Source: Geojedonia litorea
GTDB taxonomy: Bacteria; Bacteroidota; Bacteroidia; Flavobacteriales; Flavobacteriaceae
DNA length: 64,000 nt
Direction of reading: 5' to 3'
Assembly (NCBI RefSeq): GCF_042654525.1
Contig: NZ_JBHSGP010000014.1
Coordinates: 62,001 to 126,000 of the forward strand
Position 1 is the first letter of the stretch. Every line of letters starts with the position of its first letter. The translations under genes were made by a program, and so were the position numbers. The notes below the pieces were generated by a model, which ran no database searches, was not told the DNA's origin, and saw only the letters and a list, made by a program, of their open reading frames with translations. Positions 25,717 through 34,397 of this stretch are shown piece after piece.

Positions 25717-26858
25717 TTTACTCTGGATATTGCTTCTTCTATTTCTTCGCTTGAGGCACATAATGAAAATCGAATATAACCTTCACCGTTGCTGCCAAAA
25801 ATGGTTCCTGGTGCAATAAATATTGAATTAACTTTAAGCACTCTTTCTATGAATTCTTCGGCTTTGGTGTTTTCAGGAAGTTTAGCCCAAACAAAAAGCC
25901 CTGTTGCATGTTTGTCATAAGTACATTTCAATGCATCAGCCAACTGCCAAATTAGGGCACGGCGTTGTTCATAAACACTGTTTAAACTCACATACCACAT
26001 TTCAGAACAATTTAGAGCTTCTACTGCACCTTTTTGAATTCCGTAAAACATACCAGAATCCATATTGCTTTTCACTTTGATAATGGCATCAATATATTCC
26101 GATTTACCCATAACCATACCCACGCGCCAACCCGCCATGTTAAAGGTTTTACTTAACGAATTGAGCTCCAAACAGACATCTTTCGCGTCTCTATATTTTA
26201 AAATACTCCTTGGAAACTCGTTCAATACAAAACTGTAAGGATTATCATTAATAACTAAAATGTTATTGCGCTTTGCAAAGGCAATAATATCCTCAAAAAG
26301 TTTATTTGTTGCCGTTGCACCAGTTGGCATATGCGGATAATTAACCCACATTATCTTTACCTTACTTAAGTCTTTACTTTCCAAAGCCACCAAATCTGGA
26401 TGCCAATGTGTTTCTTCTTTTAAATCGTAATAAACTGGTGTGCATCCCAATAATTTAGTTACAGAACTGTAGGTTGGGTACCCAGGATTTGGAATCAAAA
26501 CTTCATCACCTTCATTTAAAAATGCCATAGAGATGTGCATAATTCCTTCTTTGCTTCCCATGAGTGGCAACACTTCAGTTTTGGGGCTTAAGGGTACATC
26601 AAAACGGGATTTATAAAAGCTAGCCATTGCTTCTCTTAATTCTGGCAATCCTTGGTAACTCTGATACTGATGTGCTTTTTGATCTAATAAGGCATCAGTT
26701 AAAGCACTTAACACACGCTGCGATGGCGCCAAATCAGGGCTTCCTATCCCCAGATTAATGATAGGTTTCCCTGCCGCTTTCAATAAAGCAACTTCTCTTA
26801 ATTTTCTTGAAAAGTAGTACTCTTCAACTGTGTTTAATCTATTTGCACCTGTGATCAT
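25713..26858 (-). CDS. PLP-dependent class I aminotransferase of the aromatic operon
   Basis: 381 residues, fold type I. The PLP lysine is in SLSKTFNMAGWRVG. Other hallmarks are NLGIGSPDLAPSQRVL, PNPGYPTYSSV, NDNPYSFVLNEF and YIRFSLCASSEEIEEA. Placed between pheA and tyrA with 4 bp overlaps on both sides, it very likely transaminates prephenate or phenylpyruvate/hydroxyphenylpyruvate. Activity as an aspartate or other aminotransferase cannot be excluded from sequence. Confidence 0.87.
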   Translation of the reverse strand: MITGANRLNTVEEYYFSRKLREVALLKAAGKPIINLGIGSPDLAPSQRVLSALTDALLDQKAHQYQSYQGLPELREAMASFYKSRFDVPLSPKTEVLPLMGSKEGIMHISMAFLNEGDEVLIPNPGYPTYSSVTKLLGCTPVYYDLKEETHWHPDLVALESKDLSKVKIMWVNYPHMPTGATATNKLFEDIIAFAKRNNILVINDNPYSFVLNEFPRSILKYRDAKDVCLELNSLSKTFNMAGWRVGMVMGKSEYIDAIIKVKSNMDSGMFYGIQKGAVEALNCSEMWYVSLNSVYEQRRALIWQLADALKCTYDKHATGLFVWAKLPENTKAEEFIERVLKVNSIFIAPGTIFGSNGEGYIRFSLCASSEEIEEAISRVK

Positions 26859-27682
26859 AGTCGGGCGTTTTTATATTCTCCTAAAATTTTAAAATCTTCA
26901 GCCATAATTTGCATAATGCTTTTCGCTTTATTAAAGTGCTTGTAATTATCAAAAGTGATATCAACAAAAAACGAATATTTCCAAGGTGTTTCAATTTTTG
27001 GTAAGGACTGTATTTTCGTTAAACTTAATTTACAATCGCTCATCACATTTAAAATTGAAGCCAAACTCCCGCGTTTATGTTCCAATTCAAATTTAATTGA
27101 AGCTTTATTGATTTCGTCATGGGATAATTCAGAATTTGCCGTTTTTACGATTACAAATCGTGTTTCATTATGTTTAATAGTTTGAATACTTTCAGCCAAA
27201 ATATCTAATTCAAATAATTGGGCAGCTAAACCACTGGCAATTGCCGCAACACCTCTTAATTGCTTTAGTTGAATACGTTGTGCTACTTCGGCAGTATCCT
27301 TATCTTCAATGAGCTTTATGTGCGGATGTTTCTTAAAAAACTCTTTACACTGCAACAACGCCATTGGGTGTGAATACACTTCCTTAATATCTTTTATGGA
27401 CTGGTTTGGCAATGCCAATAAATTGTGCTGTATATCTAAATAATGCTCCCCAATAATATGAAGTTGATGATTATCTATTAAGGCATAATTTGGTATGATC
27501 GATCCTACAATAGAGTTTTCGATGGCCATTATTGCCGCATCGCACGATTTATTGAGCAAACTATCTACGACCTTATCAAAGGTCAAACATTCATCAACTA
27601 TTATGGTAGTATCAAAATATTGCTGGGACACTATATGATGAAATGACCCTTTAATTCCTTGTATGGCTACTGACTTTATCAT
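26855..27682 (-). CDS. pheA: Prephenate dehydratase PheA
   Basis: 275 residues converting prephenate to phenylpyruvate. A periplasmic-binding-like catalytic domain at about 1-180 (AIQGIKGSFHHIVS, MAIENSIVGSI, NETRFVIV with the catalytic TRF) is followed by an ACT regulatory domain at about 195-275 (KRGSLASILNVMSDCKLSLTKIQS, then PWKYSFFVDI), the usual site of phenylalanine feedback. The ATG at 27682 comes one base after the T-run of an attenuator hairpin. It is the first gene of the operon pheA-aminotransferase-tyrA-DAHP synthase/mutase, all joined by short overlaps. Confidence 0.95.
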   Translation of the reverse strand: MIKSVAIQGIKGSFHHIVSQQYFDTTIIVDECLTFDKVVDSLLNKSCDAAIMAIENSIVGSIIPNYALIDNHQLHIIGEHYLDIQHNLLALPNQSIKDIKEVYSHPMALLQCKEFFKKHPHIKLIEDKDTAEVAQRIQLKQLRGVAAIASGLAAQLFELDILAESIQTIKHNETRFVIVKTANSELSHDEINKASIKFELEHKRGSLASILNVMSDCKLSLTKIQSLPKIETPWKYSFFVDITFDNYKHFNKAKSIMQIMAEDFKILGEYKNARL

Positions 27683-27709
27683 AAAAAAAAATCTCGATTT
27701 TCATCGAGA
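27683..27709 (-). terminator. Attenuator terminator in front of pheA
   Basis: On the minus strand TCTCGAT-GAAA-ATCGAGA (27709 to 27692) forms a 7 bp stem closed by a GAAA tetraloop and is followed by nine T that end one base before the pheA ATG. Its 5' arm, with the preceding base (GTCTCG, 27710 to 27705), is the exact complement of CGAGAC at 27754 to 27749 inside the leader peptide gene. Pairing of those two would prevent the terminator, giving a classic antiterminator switch. Confidence 0.88.
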
Positions 27710-27735
27710 CTCCAGTTAAATTTATTTTGTATAAA

Positions 27736-27813
27736 TTATACATACAGGGTCTCGTTTCTTCCGCTAAAAAAGAAATAAAACCAGTTGTAATATGTAAAAT
27801 TTGTTGCTTTCAT
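27736..27813 (-). CDS. Aromatic-rich leader peptide (pheA operon attenuation)
   Basis: A 25-codon frame starts with ATG at 27813 and ends with TAA at 27736-27738. Residues 6-16 read FTYYNWFYFFF, and ten of 25 residues are Phe, Tyr or Trp, which is far beyond chance. It lies 27 bp upstream of the attenuator hairpin. Ribosome stalling at uncharged aromatic codons would leave codons 20-22 free to form the antiterminator; complete translation would cover them and allow termination. The gene is too short for usual gene callers. Whether Phe alone or all three amino acids are sensed cannot be read from sequence. Confidence 0.88.
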   Translation of the reverse strand: MKATNFTYYNWFYFFFSGRNETLYV

Positions 27814-27829
27814 TGTTGTTATAAGTTGC

Positions 27830-27858
27830 TAAAGTAATTAATATTTTCACAAATCAAA
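27830..27858 (-). promoter_or_regulatory. Candidate promoter of the pheA leader
   Basis: On the minus strand TTTG (27858 to 27855) and TTACTTTA (27837 to 27830), a partial match to TAnnTTTG, are spaced 17 bp apart. This would start the transcript about 10 bp before the leader ATG. Confidence 0.35.
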
Positions 27859-27919
27859 ATTGTTAAATTAGTTTTTTACATTTCTTTTTAAACTTTTAAA
27901 GATTAAGCAGTAACAGCTG

Positions 27920-27946
27920 TTGTAAATTATATAATTGCTATTTTTG
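27920..27946 (+). promoter_or_regulatory. Candidate promoter of gldA
   Basis: TTG at 27920-27922 and TATTTTTG at 27939-27946 (exact TAnnTTTG) are separated by 16 bp, close to the Bacteroidota spacing. The gldA ATG follows 17 bp later, implying a very short leader. Confidence 0.45.
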
Positions 27947-27963
27947 AACAAATATTTTTCTAT

Positions 27964-28860
27964 ATGTCTATTGAAGTTGAACATCTCTCAAAAACCTACG
28001 GGCAACAAAAGGCACTTAACAAGGTTTCCTTTAAAATTAACAAAGGTGAAATTGTTGGATTTTTAGGGCCCAATGGGGCTGGTAAGTCTACCATGATGAA
28101 AATATTGACCAGTTTTATTCAATCTTCAGAAGGCTCAGCCAAAGTAAGTGAATACGATGTAGCTACCGAAACAAAAAAAGTACAGCAGATTGTTGGGTAT
28201 TTACCTGAACATAACCCTCTGTATTTAGAGATGTATGTAAGGGAATATTTAGATTTCAATGCAGGTGTTTATAAAGTACCGAAGTCTAGAATTAATGAAG
28301 TGATTGAACTTACAGGCTTAACTCCTGAAGCACATAAAAAGATTGGACAACTTTCTAAAGGTTACAGGCAGCGTGTTGGTTTGGCAAATGCTTTATTGCA
28401 CAACCCCGAAGTGTTAATTTTAGATGAACCCACAACAGGACTAGATCCTAATCAGCTAGTAGGTATTAGACAATTAATAAAAAGTCTTGGAAAGGAAAAA
28501 ACAGTATTCCTATCTACCCACATTATGCAAGAAGTAGAAGCCATGTGCGATCGTGTCATCATTATTAATAAGGGTGAAATAGTTGCCGACAAAACACTTA
28601 AAGATTTAAGAGATCAAAAACAACAAACTGTTGTTGTTGAATTTGATTATCGTGTTGAGGATGCCTTTTTAAAAGCGCTTCCAAAAGTTACTTCTGTTGT
28701 AAACACCCATGATTTTGTATATGAAATCACCTTTTCAACATCTGAAGACATGCGCTCGCATGTGTTTGACTTTGCCCACGACAATAAGCTTAAGATTCTT
28801 CAATTAAATCAAAAAAATGCAAGTTTAGAGAGTTTATTTAGGGAATTAACCACCGACTAA
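27964..28860 (+). CDS. gldA: Gliding-motility ABC transporter ATP-binding protein GldA
   Basis: A 298-residue ABC ATPase. Walker A is GPNGAGKST at about residues 36-44, the signature is LSKGYRQRVGLANALLHNPE, Walker B is VLILDEPTTGLDP, and the switch His is in STHIMQEVEAMCD. The C-terminal 80 residues extend past the core, as in GldA. GldA works with GldF and GldG in an ABC transporter required for gliding in Flavobacterium; those genes are not in this window. Sequence resemblance to GldA is high by eye, but a generic drug-type exporter ATPase is the alternative. Its stop overlaps the convergent next gene by 4 bp. Confidence 0.8.
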   Translation: MSIEVEHLSKTYGQQKALNKVSFKINKGEIVGFLGPNGAGKSTMMKILTSFIQSSEGSAKVSEYDVATETKKVQQIVGYLPEHNPLYLEMYVREYLDFNAGVYKVPKSRINEVIELTGLTPEAHKKIGQLSKGYRQRVGLANALLHNPEVLILDEPTTGLDPNQLVGIRQLIKSLGKEKTVFLSTHIMQEVEAMCDRVIIINKGEIVADKTLKDLRDQKQQTVVVEFDYRVEDAFLKALPKVTSVVNTHDFVYEITFSTSEDMRSHVFDFAHDNKLKILQLNQKNASLESLFRELTTD

Positions 28861-29609
28861 TCTCGGAATATGAGCTTACCAGTATAAAACTCCTGAACAT
28901 CCACAATTGGTGGACGATTGAGTGAGATTACATCACCAGTACTTCTTATTTCACCCGTTAAGGATTGTTGGGGATTAATAATCATATCATTACTGCTTCG
29001 CTGAAAAATATTTATATTTTGAGCAATTAAGTTAGCGCCTTCAAATCGAACATTTCCTGAATAAAACCCAATTGTTAAATCATTCACAGCACCGCTTATA
29101 AATATATTAGACAAATTATTTACTACAATTCTTAATCTATCACTATTTACTTGAACATCAAAATCTCCATCGGTATGTGTGACTTCTGGCGAATTAAAAT
29201 CTTCTGAAACCAACAGTAATGATGTATAGTTTAAAATTCCATTACTCCGCATAGTTAAACCTGAACTGTTTCTAATCTCGGTTAAATTTGGCGAGCTCAC
29301 ATAAACCTTGGTAATACCATAATCTCTGGTAAGGTTACAAGCATTATTATTGATTAAAATTAAGCGTCCATTTTCAACTTTTACCTCAATATCATTTAAT
29401 AAATATTTCCCTGTCTCTACGGTAACTTGTTGTGAGGGTACATCGGTAACAATAAGTTCGATGCGTTCAAACACTGTAATTTTATCAAATGCCTCAACGG
29501 TAATTTCCTGCTGAATAATGTCACCTGCATTTTGAAAACAATCAGGAACATTTTCACCATTACAGGCTACGAGTAAGCTTAAAACTAGTATGTAAATTAC
29601 ATTTTTCAT
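28857..29609 (-). CDS. Lipoprotein with DUF2807 (head GIN) beta-helix domain
   Basis: 250 residues. A lipoprotein signal (MKNVIYILVLSLLVAC, Cys16) precedes a repetitive beta-strand domain starting at FDKITVFERIELIVTD. Its repeated short strands (VEVENGRLILINN, LTEIRNSSGLTMRSNG and similar) match putative auto-transporter adhesin head GIN proteins. It is anchored in a membrane, probably outer. It shares a 4 bp overlap with the PagL-like gene, so they form one operon. The function is unknown. Confidence 0.8.
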   Translation of the reverse strand: MKNVIYILVLSLLVACNGENVPDCFQNAGDIIQQEITVEAFDKITVFERIELIVTDVPSQQVTVETGKYLLNDIEVKVENGRLILINNNACNLTRDYGITKVYVSSPNLTEIRNSSGLTMRSNGILNYTSLLLVSEDFNSPEVTHTDGDFDVQVNSDRLRIVVNNLSNIFISGAVNDLTIGFYSGNVRFEGANLIAQNINIFQRSSNDMIINPQQSLTGEIRSTGDVISLNRPPIVDVQEFYTGKLIFRD

Positions 29610-30700
29610 AAGCGTACTCCTATTCCAAATTCAACAGCTTCTGCTTTGGCGCCATGCGATTTTAAAGTTATGGCTCCAAAATACTTATCCCCAAAATAGC
29701 GCTTTAAACCAACACGATTATAGACTTGTCCTTCAAAATCGTAAGGATAATACACATAATATCCGAGTTGTGTTACTAAAGACATTTTGTTAATGAATAA
29801 CTCATGACCTACAAAAAGCCCAACGCGTTTCCAATCTTCATCACCAGAGACATCAAATTCTGGAAATGCCACTGAATAGTAATAAATCAATTCTTTTAAA
29901 AAAGTTGAAAAAAACACATCAGCCCCAACTTGTATAGCACTTTTTCTGTTAATGCGTTTATCAGCATACGCTGATACGATATAAAATGGATACTGCCCAG
30001 TGTCATTAACATCACTTTCATTTAGGCCAGACCGGAAAACGAGATTATACTTAATCTTTTCTGTGAACTTATTATTTTCAGTTGATTCGATAAATTCTTC
30101 TTGTTTATTATAATCGAAAACATAATTTGCGCCTACATTAAACGTAAAGGTATTGGTTGAATTATTTGGCGCTTTGATATTGGCATTGGAATAATGAATG
30201 ATAGAAATTCCTGCCTGAATACCAAATCCTTCAAACAAATTTTCCTTCTTATAATTTAGCATCACATAAGTTGTGCTTAACAGATCAGACCCATAAGCAT
30301 TATTGATATAATTGTTTTCCTTGTCATATGGCTTGGTGGCATAGGCTATACCTTGACCAACCCTGAACATCAAATTTCGATTTAAAAAGTAAAAATTAAA
30401 ATGGGCATACAAACTGTAATTTTCTCCCAAATAATAGTTTTTCAAATCTTGATGAATAAACGAAAATCCCCAATCGGGATAATTATAACGACTTTCCCAG
30501 TCCTTTAACCCATAGGTTTTTTTATTATAACTTAAAATGAAGCCTGTAGGATGGTCGGTAATTAAATGCGCAATATCTGGATTATGCTCTAATATGGTCC
30601 CATAAAAGTAGTTCACATCTAATGAAGTTCCATTTTCATGGTCTTGTGAATACATGACAGAAACCGATAAGCACAAAACGTAGGTTAAAAACTGCTTCAT
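29606..30700 (-). CDS. Outer-membrane acyloxyacyl hydrolase (PagL-like lipid A deacylase family)
   Basis: 364 residues with a signal peptide (MKQFLTYVLCLSVSVMYSQ) and a beta-barrel pattern throughout, ending EFGIGVRL. The segment IIHYSNANI matches the His-Ser active-site region of PagL/acyloxyacyl hydrolase-like barrels, preceded by GFGIQAGIS. It may trim acyl chains of lipid A. The protein is longer than PagL itself, with extra strands at the C-terminus, so the exact activity is uncertain. Confidence 0.72.
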   Translation of the reverse strand: MKQFLTYVLCLSVSVMYSQDHENGTSLDVNYFYGTILEHNPDIAHLITDHPTGFILSYNKKTYGLKDWESRYNYPDWGFSFIHQDLKNYYLGENYSLYAHFNFYFLNRNLMFRVGQGIAYATKPYDKENNYINNAYGSDLLSTTYVMLNYKKENLFEGFGIQAGISIIHYSNANIKAPNNSTNTFTFNVGANYVFDYNKQEEFIESTENNKFTEKIKYNLVFRSGLNESDVNDTGQYPFYIVSAYADKRINRKSAIQVGADVFFSTFLKELIYYYSVAFPEFDVSGDEDWKRVGLFVGHELFINKMSLVTQLGYYVYYPYDFEGQVYNRVGLKRYFGDKYFGAITLKSHGAKAEAVEFGIGVRL

Positions 30701-30736
30701 TTAGATAAATTGACAACCCCAAAGTTAGCAGAATAA

Positions 30737-31690
30737 TTAAAACAGTTGCGATGCAATTGCTTTTATATTATCGCTTTTGCCCATGGAATAGTAATGTAAA
30801 ACCGGTGCGCCAAACTCAAGAAGTTCTTTTGATTGCTGAATAGCCCATTCAATTCCGACCTGTCTAACGGCTTTATTATCCTTACATTTTTCAACTTCAG
30901 AAATCAGTTCTTCTGGCAAATCAATTTTGAAGACCTGTGGCAACAACTGTAAGTGACGCTTAACGGCAATAGGTTTTATTCCAGGAATAATTGGAACCTT
31001 AATCCCTTCTTTTTGAGCTACTTCAACAAACTTAAAGTAACGTCTATTGTCAAAAAACATTTGTGTCACCACATAATCAGCTCCTGCATCAACTTTTTCT
31101 TTCAATCGTTTTAAATCTGATTTTAGTGAGGGTGCTTCGATATGTTTTTCGGGATAGCCTGCAACTCCAATACAAAAATCGGCTTTGTCATCAGCTTCGA
31201 TAACATCATGAAGGTACTTACCATTGTTCAAATTTTGTATTTGTTTTACCAGTTCGCAGGCATAAGTATGTCCACCATTTGCAGGTTCAAAATACTTTTG
31301 ATGGCTCATGGCATCACCACGCAAAGCCATAACATTTTCTATTCCTAAATAATGACAATCAACAAGTAAATATTCGGTTTCTTCTTTTGTGAATCCACCA
31401 CATAGTACATGAGGTACGGTATCTACATTATACTTGTGCTTAATTGCGGCACAAATACCAACGGTACCTGGGCGCATTCTTGTGATTTTTCGATCTAAAA
31501 GTCCATCTCTGTCAATGTAAACATACTCTTCTCTAGAGGTAGTGACATCAATAAAAGGTGGTTTGAAATCCATCAAAGGATCGATATTATTATAGAGTTC
31601 TTGAATACTATTCCCTTTTTTAGGAGGAATAATCTCAAAAGAAAATAATGTTTTTCCGTTGGCCTGTTTAATATGTTCAGTTACTTTCAT
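30737..31690 (-). CDS. metF: 5,10-methylenetetrahydrofolate reductase MetF
   Basis: A 317-residue FAD enzyme reducing methylene-THF to the methyl-THF used by MetH. Seen are FSFEIIPPKKGNS (catalytic Glu), DVTTSRE, HVLCGGFTKEETEYLLVDCHYLGIENVMALRGD and FCIGVAGYPEKHIEAP. Also DYVVTQMFFDN and VPIIPGIKPI, the FAD and folate site blocks. It follows metH by 4 bp in the same operon, giving a self-contained methyl-transfer unit. Confidence 0.95.
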   Translation of the reverse strand: MKVTEHIKQANGKTLFSFEIIPPKKGNSIQELYNNIDPLMDFKPPFIDVTTSREEYVYIDRDGLLDRKITRMRPGTVGICAAIKHKYNVDTVPHVLCGGFTKEETEYLLVDCHYLGIENVMALRGDAMSHQKYFEPANGGHTYACELVKQIQNLNNGKYLHDVIEADDKADFCIGVAGYPEKHIEAPSLKSDLKRLKEKVDAGADYVVTQMFFDNRRYFKFVEVAQKEGIKVPIIPGIKPIAVKRHLQLLPQVFKIDLPEELISEVEKCKDNKAVRQVGIEWAIQQSKELLEFGAPVLHYYSMGKSDNIKAIASQLF

Positions 31691-31694
31691 AGTT

Positions 31695-34370
31695 TTAATC
31701 TGCTAAATTTGGGCTTAACCATTTTTCGGCTTCTTCATTACTTATGCCTCGCCGTTTAGCATAATCTTTTAATTGATCTTCTGTTATTTTACCAAGTCCA
31801 AAATACCTGGCTTCTTTGTTTCCAAAATAATATCCGCTAACGCTTGCGGCTGGCCACATGGCTAAGCTTTCGGTCAATTCTACCCCTATGGTTTCTTTGA
31901 CTTGCAACACTTTCCAAATGGTTTTTTTCTCCAAATGATCAGGACAAGCAGGATAACCCGGAGCCGGACGAATACCTTTATAGCTTTCTTTTATCAACTC
32001 ATCATTAGATAAATTTTCATCTTGGGCATAACCCCAGTGGGTTGTACGTATTTCTTTATGCAAATACTCGGCAAAGGCTTCGGCCAATCTATCGGCCAGA
32101 GCTTTTATCATAATGGAATTATAATCGTCGTGATTTGATTCGAATTGTTTAGCTAATTCTGCAGTTCCAAATCCTGCTGTAACACAAAAGCATCCCATAT
32201 AATCTTGCTTTCCTGAATCTTTTGGAGCTACAAAATCGGCCAACGCAAAATTAGATACGCCTTCGCGCTTGTCTAATTGTTGACGTAGGGTTAAAAACGT
32301 TGACTTCACTTTTCCGTTTTCTTCATAAATTTCAATGTCGTCATCATTAACCGTATTGGCTGGAAACAGTCCAAAAACAGCTTTCGCTTGCAATAATTTT
32401 TCATTAAACACCCGTTTTAATAAGACTTTGGCATCTTTGAATAATTCGGAAGCTTGTGTTCCAACGACCGCATCGGTTAAAATATCTGGATACTTACCAT
32501 GAAGGTCCCAGCTTCTAAAAAATGGACTCCAGTCTATAAAATCTTCCAGTTTGTTGATGTCAAAATCGTCAATAACTTGAACACCTAATTGGTTAGGCTT
32601 CACAATTTCTGTTGAATTCCAATCAATTTTAAATTTACGTTTTCTGGCATCTTCAAGGCTACAATAGTCTTTCTTTTTACCACGCTTTAAAAACTGCTCA
32701 CGGAATTTTTCATATTCTTCACGAATTTGCTCTTTATAAATTCTACTATCTTTTTTAAGCAAATCTCCCACGACCGTTACAGCTCTTGAAGCATCATTAA
32801 CATGAACTACCGTATTTGAATAATTGGGTGCAATTTTAACAGCGGCATGCGCTCTAGACGTTGTTGCACCACCAATAAGCAAAGGCACATTAAAGCCTTG
32901 TTTCTCCATTTCCTTGGAAACATAGACCATTTCATCTAATGACGGTGTTATAAGACCACTTAATCCAATAATATCTACATTTTCTCTTTTAGCCGTTTCT
33001 ATAATTTTCTCTGGTGGGACCATGACCCCTAAATCAATAATCTCGTAGTTATTACACCCTAAAACTACACTTACAATGTTTTTACCAATATCGTGTACAT
33101 CACCTTTTACGGTTGCCATTAAAACTCGACCAGCAAATTCTTGCTTACCATCCTTTTCGGCTTCTATAAAGGGTTGAAGATATGCCACTGCCTTTTTCAT
33201 TACTCGTGCTGATTTCACAACTTGAGGTAAAAACATTTTTCCGCTTCCAAAGAGGTCTCCAACCACATTCATACCAATCATTAAATGGCCTTCGATCACC
33301 TCAATAGGTTTAGAAACCGATTGACGGGCTTCTTCAACATCTTCAATTATAAATGCATCTATACCTTTTACCAAACTATGAGTAATTCGATCTTGAAGTG
33401 CATCACTTCGCCATTCTAAAACTTTGGTAACATCTTCCTTTTTATCTCCTTTAACCGTCTCTGCAAAGTCCAACAATCGCTCTGTAGCGTCATCTCGTCG
33501 GTTAAATAATACATCTTCAACATGCGTCAATAAATCCTTCGGAATTTCATCATAGACTTCCAACATGGTTGGGTTTACAATTCCCATGTTCATACCATGT
33601 TGAATGGCATGATATAAAAATGCTGAATTAATAGCTTCTCGTACTACAGTATTTCCTCTAAATGAAAACGACACGTTACTCACTCCTCCAGAAACATTGG
33701 CATAAGGGAGATTTTCACGTATCCATTTAGTGGCCTTGAAAAAATCTAGAGCATTAAGTTTATGTTCATCCATACCTGTGGCAACTGGGAATATATTAGG
33801 ATCAAAAATGATATCTTGAGGAGGAAATTTAACCTTATTGACCAAAATTTCATACGAGCGTTTACATATCTCAATTCGTCTATCCAAAGTATCGGCTTGT
33901 CCTACTTCATCAAAAGCCATCACTATTACAGCAGCACCATAACGCTTTACTAGTTTTGCTTGTCTTATAAACTCGGCTTCTCCTTCTTTTAAACTTATGG
34001 AATTTACTACAGATTTCCCTTGAACTACTTGTAACCCGGCTTCAATGATTTCCCATTTTGAACTGTCAATCATGATGGGCAAGCGAGCAATATCGGGTTC
34101 TGAAGCGATGAGATTTAAGAATGTAATCATGGCTTGTTTTCCATCCAACATGCCTTCGTCCATATTCACATCAATAATCTGTGCGCCGCCTTCAACCTGA
34201 TCACGCGCTACTTCTAAAGCTTCATGATATTTGTCTTCTTTTATTAATCGTAAAAATTTTCGCGACCCTGTTACGTTGGTACGTTCTCCTACATTTATAA
34301 AATTACTTTCTGGTGTTACGATTAAAGGTTCTAAACCCGATAAAGTAAGATATTTATTTATTTTAGTCAT
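31695..34370 (-). CDS. metH: Cobalamin-dependent methionine synthase, C-terminal subunit (folate, B12 and activation domains)
   Basis: 891 residues covering the methyl-THF binding TIM barrel (FINVGERTNVTGSRKF, IDVNMDEGMLDG, MIDSSKWEIIEAGL), the cobalamin cap, and the B12 domain with lower ligand DVHDIGKN and GLSGLITPSLDEM. It ends with the SAM-dependent reactivation domain (RPAPGYPACPDH, ESLAMWPAASVSG). The homocysteine-binding domain is absent here and is encoded by the gene 27 bp upstream, so MetH is split in two. Both parts sit behind a SAM-I riboswitch. Needs vitamin B12. Confidence 0.94.
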   Translation of the reverse strand: MTKINKYLTLSGLEPLIVTPESNFINVGERTNVTGSRKFLRLIKEDKYHEALEVARDQVEGGAQIIDVNMDEGMLDGKQAMITFLNLIASEPDIARLPIMIDSSKWEIIEAGLQVVQGKSVVNSISLKEGEAEFIRQAKLVKRYGAAVIVMAFDEVGQADTLDRRIEICKRSYEILVNKVKFPPQDIIFDPNIFPVATGMDEHKLNALDFFKATKWIRENLPYANVSGGVSNVSFSFRGNTVVREAINSAFLYHAIQHGMNMGIVNPTMLEVYDEIPKDLLTHVEDVLFNRRDDATERLLDFAETVKGDKKEDVTKVLEWRSDALQDRITHSLVKGIDAFIIEDVEEARQSVSKPIEVIEGHLMIGMNVVGDLFGSGKMFLPQVVKSARVMKKAVAYLQPFIEAEKDGKQEFAGRVLMATVKGDVHDIGKNIVSVVLGCNNYEIIDLGVMVPPEKIIETAKRENVDIIGLSGLITPSLDEMVYVSKEMEKQGFNVPLLIGGATTSRAHAAVKIAPNYSNTVVHVNDASRAVTVVGDLLKKDSRIYKEQIREEYEKFREQFLKRGKKKDYCSLEDARKRKFKIDWNSTEIVKPNQLGVQVIDDFDINKLEDFIDWSPFFRSWDLHGKYPDILTDAVVGTQASELFKDAKVLLKRVFNEKLLQAKAVFGLFPANTVNDDDIEIYEENGKVKSTFLTLRQQLDKREGVSNFALADFVAPKDSGKQDYMGCFCVTAGFGTAELAKQFESNHDDYNSIMIKALADRLAEAFAEYLHKEIRTTHWGYAQDENLSNDELIKESYKGIRPAPGYPACPDHLEKKTIWKVLQVKETIGVELTESLAMWPAASVSGYYFGNKEARYFGLGKITEDQLKDYAKRRGISNEEAEKWLSPNLAD

Positions 34371-34397
34371 CTCATTTGTTTCTTGGCAAATTCCGGT

